49,794 bases of DNA from Thoreauomyces humboldtii (Eukaryota > Chytridiomycota > Chytridiomycetes > Spizellomycetales > Powellomycetaceae): the NCBI GenBank assembly GCA_027596035.1, contig JADGJA010000073.1:1-49794 (forward strand). Direction: 5' to 3'. A program made the position numbers and the translations under genes. The notes below the pieces were generated by a model. That model was given only the letters and a program-made list of their open reading frames with translations. It was not told the origin of the DNA and did no database searches. Below, piece by piece: positions 9,079 to 19,622 of this stretch (its first letter is position 1; each line of letters begins with the position of its first letter).

Positions 9079-10877
9079 CTACGCTGATGAACCCCGTACG
9101 CGAGCGGCCCGTCCTGCAGCAACTAGGGCCATCATGTTCTCTATGTCCACCACCTTCTCCCTCGGCTTGCCGTGCACTTCCCCTATCGAGCGCTCCGCAG
9201 CGTCGATTGCTTCCCAATCCTGGAATGACACAGGGTCACATCCTCGCTCCTTAAGTTGCCGTTCTAAACTCCCTGCAAAACCGCTTCGTGATGATGCTGG
9301 GATCTCCGCGCTCTGAACATCCTCGATGATCGATGTGGCCGTCTCGATTGCATCGTACATGGTGGCGGCTAGCACTCCAGTTGGGCCGCGTTTCAACCAT
9401 CCTGAAACGTACAGACCAGGCGAAGTTTCGGTCTGATAGCAGGAACGACGTGATGTTACGATGTGATGATCTTTCCACGTTGCGTTTGCCAGAGTTCAGC
9501 ACTTACCGCTGAGGCGACCTTTCCCCGGATATTTGGCACCACGCCCAACTTTGAATCGAACGGCACACCAGGGAGGGGTGCGCTCTTGTAGCCGATGGAA
9601 GTTAGGAGTAGACCCGTCTCGAGTTCCACCATTTCGCCAGTTCCCACAGCACGCGGTGCATCCAGAGTCCCTTCCAACACATTCTTTTCCAGAATCAACT
9701 TGGCAAGACGATCAGAGTTGGAGGTGGGAACCAGCTCGACGGGACTCCTCAGAAACTGCAGAGTCCACGATTTGGATGGAGTTGAGCTGAACGTCTTGGT
9801 AGCACCTTGCAGAAGCAACTCCATCAGACGACGCTTTTGTCGATCGCCGGCCAAAAGCTCAGCATTCGCTTTCATCTCTGCTTGGAGAAGATCCACGTCG
9901 AGGTTGAGCTTGATGTCTGGAATCGCGATCATCTCCCGCAATTCCTTCGCAGTGAGCGCGAGCTGCAATGCCATCGATTTTCAGCGCCAAGATCTGGAGA
10001 CGTTCATCCACGCCTTGTAGGTACCGTCGCCCACCTGCAAGGGGCCACGGCGCCCGATCATGTGCACGTGTCGGATGGTGCTCTTTCGCAAACCGGCGAC
10101 AGCATGAGCTGTGATGTCCGTCTTAGCGAGCTCTTCGATGGGAGCCAGGAGTGTCCTCGCCACGTCCAGTGCCACGTTGCCCTGACCTATCACTACCGAC
10201 GTGTCGGATGACGTGAGGTCGGGTGATAGATCCTTGTACTCTGGTAGGCCGTTGTACCATCCTACGAAAGCGCGAGCGGGAATGACGTTGACCAGAAAAT
10301 CCTCGTGAGGTAGACCCAGCTTGCGGTTCTCAGATGCTCCGTACGAGAGAATGACGGCATCGTAGTGGGGTTTCAGCTCTTCGAAGGATACGTCGCGCCC
10401 TACGTGCATGTTGCCGACGAACCGAAACCTCGGGTCAGCTGCTATGCTAGCGAATTTGTGGATGACGTTCTGCAGTGATGGTACGGGATCAGTCAATGAA
10501 CTCGGTGGAAGATCGACTCCGAATCCAGAACTCCGTTGCTACCTTGACGTCGGGATGATCGGGCGCAACTCCGTATCGCACCAGGCCATAAGGAATTGGT
10601 AGCATCTCATACATATCGACTGCTGCATTCGGAAGATTCCTCAACAGATGCTGGGCGGCATAGAAACCGGCTGCAAGATGTTCCGCGCTGTGAGACTGTT
10701 GTTACTTCTGGAGCACCTTCCTGTACCACGTCTTCACGTACCAGGACCGCTACCGATGATTCCTACCTTGAGCGACTGCGTTGACGATGGCGGTGGATGA
10801 GCTGTTATAGAGTAGTACCTCTGCCATGCTCGGCCAGTCAGGCGCCGATGCACAAGTGGTACCAGGCGCCACAGCAT
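9079..10877 (-). CDS. ARH1: Mitochondrial NADPH:ferredoxin (adrenodoxin) reductase
   Basis: This FAD enzyme passes electrons from NADPH to mitochondrial ferredoxin (Yah1-type) for iron-sulfur cluster and heme A synthesis in the matrix. The ATG at 10877 opens a presequence ([20 protein letters not shown]) followed by [20 protein letters not shown], the FAD dinucleotide-binding loop, which is completed across an intron. Then come [20 protein letters not shown], the hallmark of the family, a second nucleotide-binding loop [17 protein letters not shown] (about 10170-10210), and [10 protein letters not shown]. The C-terminal part includes [21 protein letters not shown] and a domain ending at 9079 with an Arg/Ser-rich tail. 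The family motif GWLKRGPTG is seen with the ORF at about 9360-9400. Several introns interrupt it. The assignment is firm. Confidence 0.95.
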
Positions 10878-11085
10878 ATCAGAATGTGAGGTTGCAACGA
10901 GACCCAAGCGGATTCCGCGGAGACGGCAGCAACCCATCGAAGCGGGGACGACGACCGACGATGGTGGTGGTGGCTGTACACCCAATGATGTCCTTTCGGT
11001 CGGACGGATTGTCTCACGGTCAAGTCTGACATGTCGGCGGTCTCATAAACTCGTACTCGGCAACTGTGCTGCCACACTATTCGCA

Positions 11086-11961
11086 ATGGACATGCGCCAT
11101 CCCTCCGAAGCAGGAAGCCAGCAAGGGACCCAAGAACTTTCGCGCAGAGGAGGCGGCAGGAAGTCGAAAAAGCGGGCCCCCGGAGCCTCTCTTCCGCCGA
11201 GATACCGTCCACGGCAGTCTCGACAATCACCTTCGCGGCGCCCTTCCCCTCCCAGGGAGCCCTCTCCTCGTTGCCAGTCTCCGGAGACATATCATGAGCG
11301 TTCGCTTTCTTGGTCTCCTCCTGCATCAGTCTCTGGTTCATCTTTCCGGCATCCCGCGTCTCCAAGGTTTCGAGCAAATTCTGGCAAATCTGGCAAACTT
11401 CCTCAGCCGCCTAGATTACCTCCAGGCTTCCGGCCAGTTCGCGGGCCTCACAGTCGGATTCCTGCGCCGTTACCACCCTTGCCTCCTCCGCATACGCACC
11501 TGAGGAATCACAGGTACACAGCTTTGGCCCCCGCGGCAGAGCCTGCGCTGGAACCCATCAATCGCTGCTTGAAGAGAAAGCGCGATGCTGCAAAGTTGTC
11601 TGCTGGAAAATCGCAGGCTGAAAAGCCCGCTCTTCGCAGCTTGGAATCAAAGATTGATGTAACTACTAATGAGCGCTCACCAGCGCCAAAGCAGGATGAC
11701 CAGAAGCCTTCGTCTCCGTTAGTGCCACCGCTGACACCCGGACAGGCCGTCAATCCTCTCAACCTCGACCCTGTTCTGTTTTCTCGGTTCCTCGACGGCG
11801 TCGATACGGATGCCAGAATGACGATTATGTCGAATGTGCATAGGGAGTTTATGGCGGCTGGAACACGCCAACTGCAGATGCAATGGGCGCCATACAACCA
11901 GTTGCAGTCGACTCCCGATCACGGAACTCCTACCCACCACCAAGAAAGCTCAGACAACTAA
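11086..11961 (+). CDS. Proline/arginine/serine-rich hypothetical protein, 291 aa
   Basis: I do not recognise this family. The single exon starts at an ATG 209 bp from the divergent ARH1 start and encodes 291 residues. Residues 20-160 are dominated by Pro, Arg and Ser, with RS/SP dipeptides (RQSRQSPSRRPSPPREPSP) and basic patches (RKSKKR, later KRKRD) that could be nuclear localisation signals. The C-terminal third looks more structured: PLTPGQAVNPLNLDPVLFSR, then FLDGVDTDARMTIMSNVHRE, probably one or two helices. No domain or membrane segment is evident. The proline-rich, SP-dipeptide composition suggests a phosphorylated nuclear or scaffold protein, but that is inference. Long open frame, divergent position and a clear composition argue against a chance ORF. 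Confidence 0.6.
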   Translation: MDMRHPSEAGSQQGTQELSRRGGGRKSKKRAPGASLPPRYRPRQSRQSPSRRPSPPREPSPRCQSPETYHERSLSWSPPASVSGSSFRHPASPRFRANSGKSGKLPQPPRLPPGFRPVRGPHSRIPAPLPPLPPPHTHLRNHRYTALAPAAEPALEPINRCLKRKRDAAKLSAGKSQAEKPALRSLESKIDVTTNERSPAPKQDDQKPSSPLVPPLTPGQAVNPLNLDPVLFSRFLDGVDTDARMTIMSNVHREFMAAGTRQLQMQWAPYNQLQSTPDHGTPTHHQESSDN

Positions 11962-12057
11962 GGAAGCCTCTTGGGGCGAGGCGAGGCGGATCCGGAGATA
12001 CCCCAGTTCGTGGCTTTGCAGAGTTCGCGTTTTCAGAACAAATATATACCATCCATC

Positions 12058-13220
12058 TCATGTTTTGTCATCGTACAAAGCCAGCCCTTTCAAGAAATCC
12101 GCGAGGTCCTCTTCGTCGCTGAAGAACTCGCTATCAGAGTAAATTCTAACATCGTCTTCCGCCAACCTGCCAGGACATTCCGAGCCCTGCGTTCCGATCT
12201 TTTGAGAATCGTCCCACGCAATCTCATCGTCATCCAGGTTAAGCCCCTCAAGTAAGGCGCTGACATTCTCATCTGGGCTTCTCCTGTCGAGCAGTTCCGG
12301 AGAACCGGGCTCGCTGTCCCGATCGCTTTCCGCAAGGTCGCTGAGATCGTATTCCGCGCTGCCGACCCTCCATTGTGAAGGATCCGGATTCCAGAAATCA
12401 TCGATGGAGATGTCTTCAAACACAGGGAGCGCGCATTCGGAGTGTCTCAAGTGCGAGTTGAGTTGATCTTTTGATGAAGGTACCGGAGACGGCTGTCCAA
12501 GCGAGATGTTCCAAAATTGCGGATGTGCTGGCTCATTTTGCAGATGCTGTTTCCCAACCGCCTGGGACCAGCCCGCTTTCGTATCCGAGTCACTGTCTAC
12601 ACCGTTTTCGGGGGGATGAGGAAAGATCCTTAAGGCGAAGTCCACCGCCAACCCGACTCCCAGGAGCGGACGGAAATTGCTGACTGCAATCTCGTTTTGA
12701 ATAGCGGCAAACCGCATGGTGACTCGGTCATTGGGAGTACCAGAAGCAGCTCCGACGGGCGTCTCCATCCGGAATTTCACGTATCGGTCAGGGATGACCA
12801 GACAGATTCGTGTGCCCACGAGAGCATGCGATAGCGCATCCAAGAGGAGGTCATGCGAAAACTCCTCTTGATGTTGCAACGACTGCTCGAAATATGTGGC
12901 AGTTGTTCCAAATATGCTTTCTAGACCATCGCCGAAGAGAGTCACTGTAACGGTAGAAGGCTGAGCATCGCTATGTCAAACATCAGCTCTCCCGAATGGT
13001 GAGCATGCTCACCTTTCCGACTGACGGAGCAGCATTGGCCGATGACCTGGACTCGAAACCGTCGCGGGACGTTGGGCTCCCGAAATACGGAGTGACATGC
13101 GTGACATTCGAAAGTTGTGTCGTGCTCGGAAAGTCGTACGAAGCAGGCTGGACAAGAAGGGAAAGCGAATGACTTGGAATCTAGTACTTTCGTGGGCGTA
13201 AGGACAGTCCAGTATGGCAT
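12058..13220 (-). CDS. DDIAS/RPA-C-like zinc OB-fold protein
   Basis: The N-terminal part resembles the C-terminal DNA-binding domain of RPA1 and the animal protein DDIAS (Noxin). FAFPSCPACFVRL and ECHACHSVF provide four cysteines in a CxxC..CxxC zinc ribbon, followed by RRFRVQVIG and, after an intron near 12970-13015, TVTVTLFGDGLESIFG. These are OB-fold strands carrying the phenylalanine-glycine pattern seen in RPA1. VGTRICLVIPDRYVKFRMET continues the fold. Residues beyond about 150 are acidic and low in order, with repeated SD, EPGSPELLDRRSPDE and SDSEFFSDEEDLADFLKGL at the C-terminus. The start MPYWTVLTPTKVLDS at 13220 is chosen because the zinc ribbon follows at once; the frame stays open to 13514, so a longer start is possible. 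A role in single-stranded DNA handling is inferred from the fold. Confidence 0.65.
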
Positions 13221-13575
13221 CGACCGGGTGTCAGTGTTTGGAATGGGACTTCCCTTCTCGGTCCAGAAGAGTGCTCGTGAGCTCTGGAAGCTCGAGACCT
13301 CCGCGGGGTTCTCGTATACTTGTCCGCCGTTGTCGGACGCACCGAGTGAGAGAACGTGACACACCACCGTCCTTTGACGCGCTAAACCACCCCTCGCGTC
13401 CAACGTTTGTGAACGCTCCCATGAGCATCGAGACGGCATCTTGGCCTGGCTAAAGAAAAAGGTGAGGACCGTGCAGAGCGGGAGCTTGTATGTTGAGACA
13501 GCTGCTGACATCAAACAACTTTATGACCGCAGCCAATCGTCGCACACCTAGTCCGTTTTCATTTCGACCACCCCC
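13221..13575. promoter_or_regulatory. Divergent promoter region of DDIAS-like and peptidase genes
   Basis: This 355-bp gap lies between the chosen start of the DDIAS-like gene and the peptidase start. The minus frame of the DDIAS-like gene is open through much of it, up to 13514, so part may be coding or 5' leader. Nothing else is visible. Confidence 0.35.
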
Positions 13576-16512
13576 ATGTCGGTCAGCGATGCCGGCCGGT
13601 TCCCTCCCTCTCCGCTCGGTTCTCGGCGCAACACCCTCAAGACTGTGGATAAGAGCCCCGGGAGCACCCTATCGCGAGGAATGTCTCTACTGACCGATGT
13701 ACCAGTTCTCGTCGCCTCGCCTGTCCAATCCACTGTCCACCCTCCAATCACGGACCTAGGAGCCCTCGACGAGTACATCCAGGGCGATCCAAGCAACTTG
13801 GTGCAGGTCTTCCCAGCCATCTCGCAGCTGCTGACCGAGTACTGTCTGACTCATCCTGATACGTCGCTGGACATGTGGGCGAAGCTCAAGGTTATTCTGG
13901 AGGGTGTCCAAAAGCACGCGAGTTCACCACCCGCGCAACCAGAGCGACCGGCATCGCCAACGTGCGCCCGAAAACCCGTCAGCTCGGTCAACGTTCACGG
14001 AGAGACTTGGGAGGACGACTATGGGTGGCTGACGGATCGCAATGATCCGGATGTCCTGAAGTACATCGAAGAGGAAAACGATTACGCTCTCAAAGTCTTG
14101 GAGGGCACCAAGCCCTTGCAGAAACTGCTCTACAAAGAGTTCGTTTCTCGTATCGACGAGGACGAGCATTCTGTCCGTGTAACGTTGCAGGACGGATGGA
14201 CATACTACACCAAGAAGGTTGCTGGAAAGGAGTACCTGCTCCACTGTCGAGTCAAGGACGGAAAAGAGGATGTCTATCTTGACGAGAATGACCTCGCGGA
14301 CTCACCAGAGTTCGAGGATGCATCGTCGTTCAAACTGGGATTCCTGAAGCACTCGCCAGATTGCAAACTTATTGCGTACGGAATCGACTGCACAGGGAAC
14401 GAGCGAAACAGCGTCTACTTTATGGAGGTAGACTCTCGCCGTGTGCTGGACGAGCGCATTGAAGGGGTATATGAGGATCTCGAGTTTGCTCAAGACAACG
14501 AGAGTGTGTATTATACCTTGCTCGACGAGTGCGAGAGAGCCTACAAGTTCATGCGTCACCGCCTCGGCACGAAAGTAGAACTAGATGATCTCTTGTATCA
14601 CGAGGAGGACGAGATGTTCTTTCTCGCGATGACGAAAACAAGTGACGGCGAATACATTCGTCTCAGCACCTCGGCCCAGATCACTTCGGAAACCTGGTGC
14701 ATCTCTACTTCGGAGCCTAATGCACCTCTCCGGTTATTGTTTCCTCGGCGCGACAAGATTCAATATACCTGCGAGAGCCACGGCGGGTATTTCTACATCC
14801 TGACAAATGAGGAAACCAAGAACAACTGGCTGTTTCGGATACCAGCGAAAATAGTTCTTGCTTCCGACGTCTCGGCTGACGATCGATGGAAACAATTGGA
14901 GGAGCACCGTGAGATGGTCATCGAGCACCGTGATTTTGTTCTTATCGAGGGCTTCCAGCTACGACGAAAGCACTTGATCGTCCTAGAAAGAAGTAACTGC
15001 TTGCAAAACGTACGCATCATCGATCTGTCCCGCGAGGGTTTCAACTCCTATCACTACATCAGCTTCGGGGAGACTGTCTACTCGCTGTGGCCCGGAACAA
15101 TAGGGGAAGAAGAAAGATCCCGGGCGAAGGCATCGCAGTTTGACACCACGACTTTCCGGTTTACATACACGTCTTTGGTCCAGCCTAAACAAGTGGTCGA
15201 CTACGACATGAATACACGCGAGATGCAGGTTGTCTACGAGGAGCACATCAGTGGATACGACCAGAATCTGTATGCGTCACGCCGTCTGTACGCCACCAGT
15301 GTGGACGGTACAACCGTTCCCGTTTCTCTGGTTTACCGGCGAGACTTACTCGCTTTGAACGCCACAGATCCAGGATCGATACCCATCAATCCCTGTCTGT
15401 TACACGCGTACGGTGCTTACGGTTGCTTCATCAACCCTGTTTTCTCGTCGGCTCGTCTGTCGCTGCTCGACCGCGGTTTCGTATGGGCAACGGCTCACGT
15501 CCGCGGCGGCGCGGACTTGGGGAACGGTTGGTACGAGGAGGGCAAGTTGGGGAAGAAGCCGAATACATTCCTCGACTTTTGCTCAGTAGCGGAATACCTG
15601 TGCAAGGAGGGCTATACCAGCCCGGAGAGACTTGCAATCTACGGCCGGTCCGCCGGTGGTCTTCTTATCGGCGCTGCACTGAACATGCGACCGGAACTAT
15701 TCGCAGTGGCACTGACCGAGGTGCCTTTCGTTGACGTTGTCAACACAATGTTCGATGCGTCCATCCCGTGGACTGCATTCGAGTGGGAAGAATGGGGCAA
15801 TCCTACTGACAAGGCTATCTACGATGTGATGAAGACCTATTGCCCTTACTCGAACATCCGGGGCGAAGCACTAGCCAAAAACGCTTACCCGCACGTCTTG
15901 GTAGTGGGCGGCATGAATGACCCCCGCGTTGCATTCTTCGAACCTCTAAAGTTCGTAGCGAAGATGCGTGGGGAGCGAAGAAGATGGCTCGCCAAGGACG
16001 CGGCGAAAAACACCGCGACAGACTCCTCTCACGAACCCAACCCGGACCACGGGTATTTCCTCGCGGCCATGGCTGGTGGAACCGCGGTCGATGCCGACCT
16101 TCCGACACGTCCCACACCTTCCGATCTCCTCCTCCGCATCGAAGACAGCGGACACGGCTCAAGTTCCGGGCAGTACTCCTTCCTAGAGAACCTTGCTTTC
16201 GAGTACGCGTTCGTGATCTCCCGGCTCAACGCGCAAGCCACGGAGACGGCACACGACGGCAGCAATCACGGACACGCTCATCCGCCGCCGTCCCTGAAGC
16301 ATCAAGTATCTTTCGGCCCAGGTAGTTCCGCCTTGCGACGCAGTACATCCCGGGACGGGGAGGATAAGGAGAAGGGATCTGCAGGCAAGACCAAGCGACG
16401 GTTCAAGAAGCGACCGGATCTCGGGGACGTGGAAGAACGCGAGTACCGACATAAGAACAAGGGTGACCGCGGACCAAGTAACCTCTTCCAGTGGGTACAG
16501 AACTTCTTCTAG
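13576..16512 (+). CDS. Oligopeptidase B-like serine peptidase (S9A family)
   Basis: A single exon encodes 978 residues of a prolyl-oligopeptidase-family enzyme that cleaves short peptides after basic residues if it is a true oligopeptidase B. A beta-propeller N-domain (WEDDYGWLTDRNDPDVLKYI near residue 140, LLHCRVKDGKEDVYLDEN) is followed by the alpha/beta-hydrolase domain: LHAYGAYG (oxyanion region), ERLAIYGRSAGGLLIGAALN with nucleophile Ser692, VVGGMNDPRVAFFEP with Asp782, and EDSGHGSSSG with His860. All three catalytic residues are therefore present. Family members are usually about 680-730 residues; here there is an extra N-terminal segment of about 125 residues (Ser/Pro-rich, then a helical part) and a basic C-terminal tail of about 80 residues (KTKRRFKKRPDL). 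No signal peptide is seen. Lack of introns is unusual but not unique here. Confidence 0.9.
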   Translation: MSVSDAGRFPPSPLGSRRNTLKTVDKSPGSTLSRGMSLLTDVPVLVASPVQSTVHPPITDLGALDEYIQGDPSNLVQVFPAISQLLTEYCLTHPDTSLDMWAKLKVILEGVQKHASSPPAQPERPASPTCARKPVSSVNVHGETWEDDYGWLTDRNDPDVLKYIEEENDYALKVLEGTKPLQKLLYKEFVSRIDEDEHSVRVTLQDGWTYYTKKVAGKEYLLHCRVKDGKEDVYLDENDLADSPEFEDASSFKLGFLKHSPDCKLIAYGIDCTGNERNSVYFMEVDSRRVLDERIEGVYEDLEFAQDNESVYYTLLDECERAYKFMRHRLGTKVELDDLLYHEEDEMFFLAMTKTSDGEYIRLSTSAQITSETWCISTSEPNAPLRLLFPRRDKIQYTCESHGGYFYILTNEETKNNWLFRIPAKIVLASDVSADDRWKQLEEHREMVIEHRDFVLIEGFQLRRKHLIVLERSNCLQNVRIIDLSREGFNSYHYISFGETVYSLWPGTIGEEERSRAKASQFDTTTFRFTYTSLVQPKQVVDYDMNTREMQVVYEEHISGYDQNLYASRRLYATSVDGTTVPVSLVYRRDLLALNATDPGSIPINPCLLHAYGAYGCFINPVFSSARLSLLDRGFVWATAHVRGGADLGNGWYEEGKLGKKPNTFLDFCSVAEYLCKEGYTSPERLAIYGRSAGGLLIGAALNMRPELFAVALTEVPFVDVVNTMFDASIPWTAFEWEEWGNPTDKAIYDVMKTYCPYSNIRGEALAKNAYPHVLVVGGMNDPRVAFFEPLKFVAKMRGERRRWLAKDAAKNTATDSSHEPNPDHGYFLAAMAGGTAVDADLPTRPTPSDLLLRIEDSGHGSSSGQYSFLENLAFEYAFVISRLNAQATETAHDGSNHGHAHPPPSLKHQVSFGPGSSALRRSTSRDGEDKEKGSAGKTKRRFKKRPDLGDVEEREYRHKNKGDRGPSNLFQWVQNFF

Positions 16513-16742
16513 ACGACTTCCACCACTTTTTATGACATGGAAGATGTTCAATGGGCTGATAATTATGGTCGCGGAAACTTGTGGATATCCTCCCACGCTC
16601 AAGAACCTTCACCTCCAAACTTCGTCCAGCATACTACCGCCTGACCAAAACTGAAGCGAATGTCATGAACTCGTCGACGATCTGATACAATGGGATTCGG
16701 TAATCGGGAGAAAAGGCGGGGTGCGAAGGGGAAGAAAGCAAT

Positions 16743-17427
16743 CTATAGAGAGATTTCCCGGATACCATCCTTATCCACGATTTTGACGGTGAACTTTGTC
16801 AGGGACGCAATGTACCGCACGCGAAGCTCCTCGATGCACTTGCGCATGAGGGACTTGGCCTGCTCAATGTTGAGATCCGGCACCCAGTAGCGGTCCATGG
16901 TGGACATGCAGAAGTAGGCCGCGTGTCCCTGAGCGGCAAAGTTCATCTTCACGGAGCTCGCCATGTGGTCCAGCCAGTAAAGTTCGGGAGTGTTGGTCTT
17001 CGTGTCCACGCCGGCGATGAGCAAACTGACATGGTAAGGGTTCTACCATGGACAAAGCGTGAGATAAGCACCCTTGTTTTCATGAATCCACTGCGGACCT
17101 CCGCACTCGCAACCTATTGCTTACCCTCGTTCGGAGGCTTGTTGCGAGTTCACGGCGGACGTAACTGGCAGCCGCTCGTGGAGACAGCGAGACGCCGTTC
17201 TGAATGCCGTACAGACGGCAGTTGCGCTGGACATATTCTGCAAACTGAACTGTGTCGCCCGCCTCGCCAGAGTACAGCATTTGAGTGGTTGGGGTAAGGT
17301 CTCGGGACTTGTCCTCTCCCTGCTTCATGACCACGATGGACCGTGCCATGGTAGTGTCAGACGCCGTCAGGACGAAGTCCTTTCCCACGATTCCAAAGAG
17401 AGCCTGCATGCCAGGAAGAAGTGCCAT
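16743..17427 (-). CDS. PRE1: 20S proteasome subunit beta4 (PSMB2/Pre1)
   Basis: This is a non-catalytic beta subunit of the 20S core particle, in cytosol and nucleus. The start at 17427 gives MALLPGMQALFGIVGKDFVL and TASDTTMARSIVVMKQGEDK, then YSGEAGDTVQFAEYVQRN, the characteristic GEAGDTVQFAEY box of PSMB2. After one intron (about 17043-17120) come NPYHVSLLIAGVD, PELYWLDHMASSVKM, DRYWVPDLNIEQAKSLMRKC and VKIVDKDGIREISL at the stop. There is no processed Thr1, as expected for an inactive subunit. An extra MALLPGMQ stretch precedes the usual start at LFGIVG. Its promoter region is shared with RPT4. Confidence 0.96.
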
Positions 17428-17826
17428 GTCAGCTATTTACGTTCCTGAGAGCCCAAGGGAGTTGTTGCCGTCGGTCATTCGTCATGCGACCACGGAGACA
17501 CAATACCTCCATAGCGAAGGAGAATGCAAATAAAAGATAGGCGTAATTCGGGTGAGCGCAAGGAGAATAAGGACAACGAGATCGAAGTGGAGTCTGTAGC
17601 GACCGAGGATTGTAAGAGCAAAGAACTTAGATCGCAAGATCGAGAAGGAATTGCAGTAATGTCGGCCGACTGAAACCGAGCCTTACGCGTCGCGTCTGCA
17701 TGGGAAATGCGAGGACGGCGAAGAGACGTGGCTACTTCCTCATCTTCTCGCAAGCAACCACCCAATCTTCGTTGCACCTTACGACAAACCACCTTCAACT
17801 GTCACTGAAGTGATTTCATTTCTCAG
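17428..17826. promoter_or_regulatory. Bidirectional promoter region of PRE1 and RPT4
   Basis: This 399-bp gap lies between two divergent proteasome genes. I looked for the yeast Rpn4 element (GGTGGCAAA) on both strands and saw no exact match. The middle part (17520-17640) is purine-rich on plus. No ORF of note or RNA gene is visible. Confidence 0.55.
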
Positions 17827-19552
17827 ATGGCAACACCGCAAACAGACGACCGGCGGGCTAAAGTCCTGGGAGACTACAGGAAACAACTCCTTTTGCACCG
17901 CGAGCTGGAGGCCAAAGTCAAAGAACGTACGTGGTCCCGCTGTTCCTGGGGATGCTGGCCTGGTAGCAGCACTGGCAGCCTATCCAGTAGCGAATGAGCC
18001 GTTATCGAGTATCAGGTGAATCTTTCTCACAATCTTCCTGCCACAGAGAGACTTGGTCTGCGCAAGCTTGAAAAGAATTACGATAAAACCGAAGAGGACT
18101 TGAAGGCCTTGCAAAGTGTGGGACAAATCATTGGCGAGGTGCTGAAGCAGCTCGATGCCGAAAGATGTATGTTATCATGGCATATCTCTGAAGGCTGGGT
18201 GCCGGAAATCACGGCGTTTCGTCACCGCGGCGAACCCGTTCCTGATTCCGTCGCCTTCTTTGCCGAGCAGTCATCGTCAAAGCCTCCAGTGGACCCCGCT
18301 ATGTTGTCGGCTGCCGTGAGAGAGTCCCAAAAGACAAGCTTAAGCAGGGCACCCGTGTGTCCCTCGACATGACCACCCTGACGATAATGCGGATTCTCCC
18401 TCGCGAGGTCGATCCCCTCGTGTACAATATGTCCACCGAGGATCCCGGAGACATCACTTTTGCCGGTATCGGAGGACTTGGAGATCAGATCAGAGAGCTG
18501 CGTGAGGTGGGTTCTATGGAATTTCCAAGCAAAGAAGTGCGCAACAACTCACCCTACCTTCGTATATTAGGTTATTGAGTTGCCACTCCTGAATCCGGAG
18601 CTATTCCTGCGTGTCGGAATTAAGCCACCCAAGGGTGTGCTGCTATACGGACCTCCCGGAACTGGAAAGACACTTCTCGCGCGAGCAGTAGCCAGCACGT
18701 TGGAATGTAACTTCCTGAAGGTGGTTTCCAGCGCCATCGTCGACAAATACATTGGAGAGAGTGCACGTGTGATCCGTGAGATGTTCGGTAAATTTTCAAA
18801 AGGCTTTCCCTTTTGGACGGACAAGACCTGATCGCGTTTGCTCAATGCAGGATACGCAAAGGAACACGAACCTTGCATCATTTTGTAAGCATGCCTCGCG
18901 TACTACCAGTACCTGCACTTCGAGACTAACCGACGGTTGCAGTATGGACGAAATCGATGCCATTGGTGGTCGTCGATTCTCGGAGGGCACATCCGCGGAT
19001 CGTGAAATCCAGCGTACCCTAATGGAGCTACTGAACCAAATGGACGGTTTCGACTACCTGGGACAGACCAAGCTGATTATGGCAACCAACCGACCGGATA
19101 CCCTGGACCCTGCCCTTCTCCGTCCTGGACGACTGGACAGGAAGGTCGAAATCCCCCTGCCTAACGAACAAGGGCGGATGGAGATCCTGAAGATTCATGC
19201 GTCGGGCATCACCAAGCACGGCGAGATTGGTCCGTGGACGGTTACTCCAAAGTCCACTTCTTGGATCAAATGCTAACACTCCTAAACCCCTTGTAGATTA
19301 TGAGGCCGTAGTCAAGCTGAGTGACGGTTTCAACGGCGCCGATCTGCGAAACGTTTGCACGGAAGCTGGCATGTTTGCCATCCGTGAGGAACGGGACTTC
19401 ATTGTGCAAGACGATTGCATGAAGGCTGTTCGTAAAGTGGCCGAATCGAAGAAATTGGAGGGCAAGCTGGACTGTAAGTGGGATTACGTAGGTGATCAGA
19501 AGATTAGGCGGCCTTTACTAATGTGTTGCGGCTTTCAGACGACAAGGTGTAA
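17827..19552 (+). CDS. RPT4: 26S proteasome regulatory ATPase Rpt4 (PSMC6)
   Basis: This AAA+ ATPase of the 19S base ring unfolds and translocates substrates into the 20S core. Exons join as follows: [20 protein letters not shown] and coiled coil; [20 protein letters not shown] to QLDAER; then [40 protein letters not shown] and [20 protein letters not shown]. The ATPase domain has Walker A GPPGTGKT, an [19 protein letters not shown] pore segment, Walker [15 protein letters not shown] (joined across an intron), [20 protein letters not shown] and sensor-2 [20 protein letters not shown]. The protein ends LDYDKV at 19552. The length, near 390 residues, fits. The set [20 protein letters not shown] identifies Rpt4 among the six Rpt paralogues. 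Confidence 0.96.
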
Positions 19553-19622
19553 TCGTTGGGCCCAGTAGCTTTAATCTTTTCAATGATGATACACGTTACG
19601 ACCGCTTTACGGCACGGCCACT

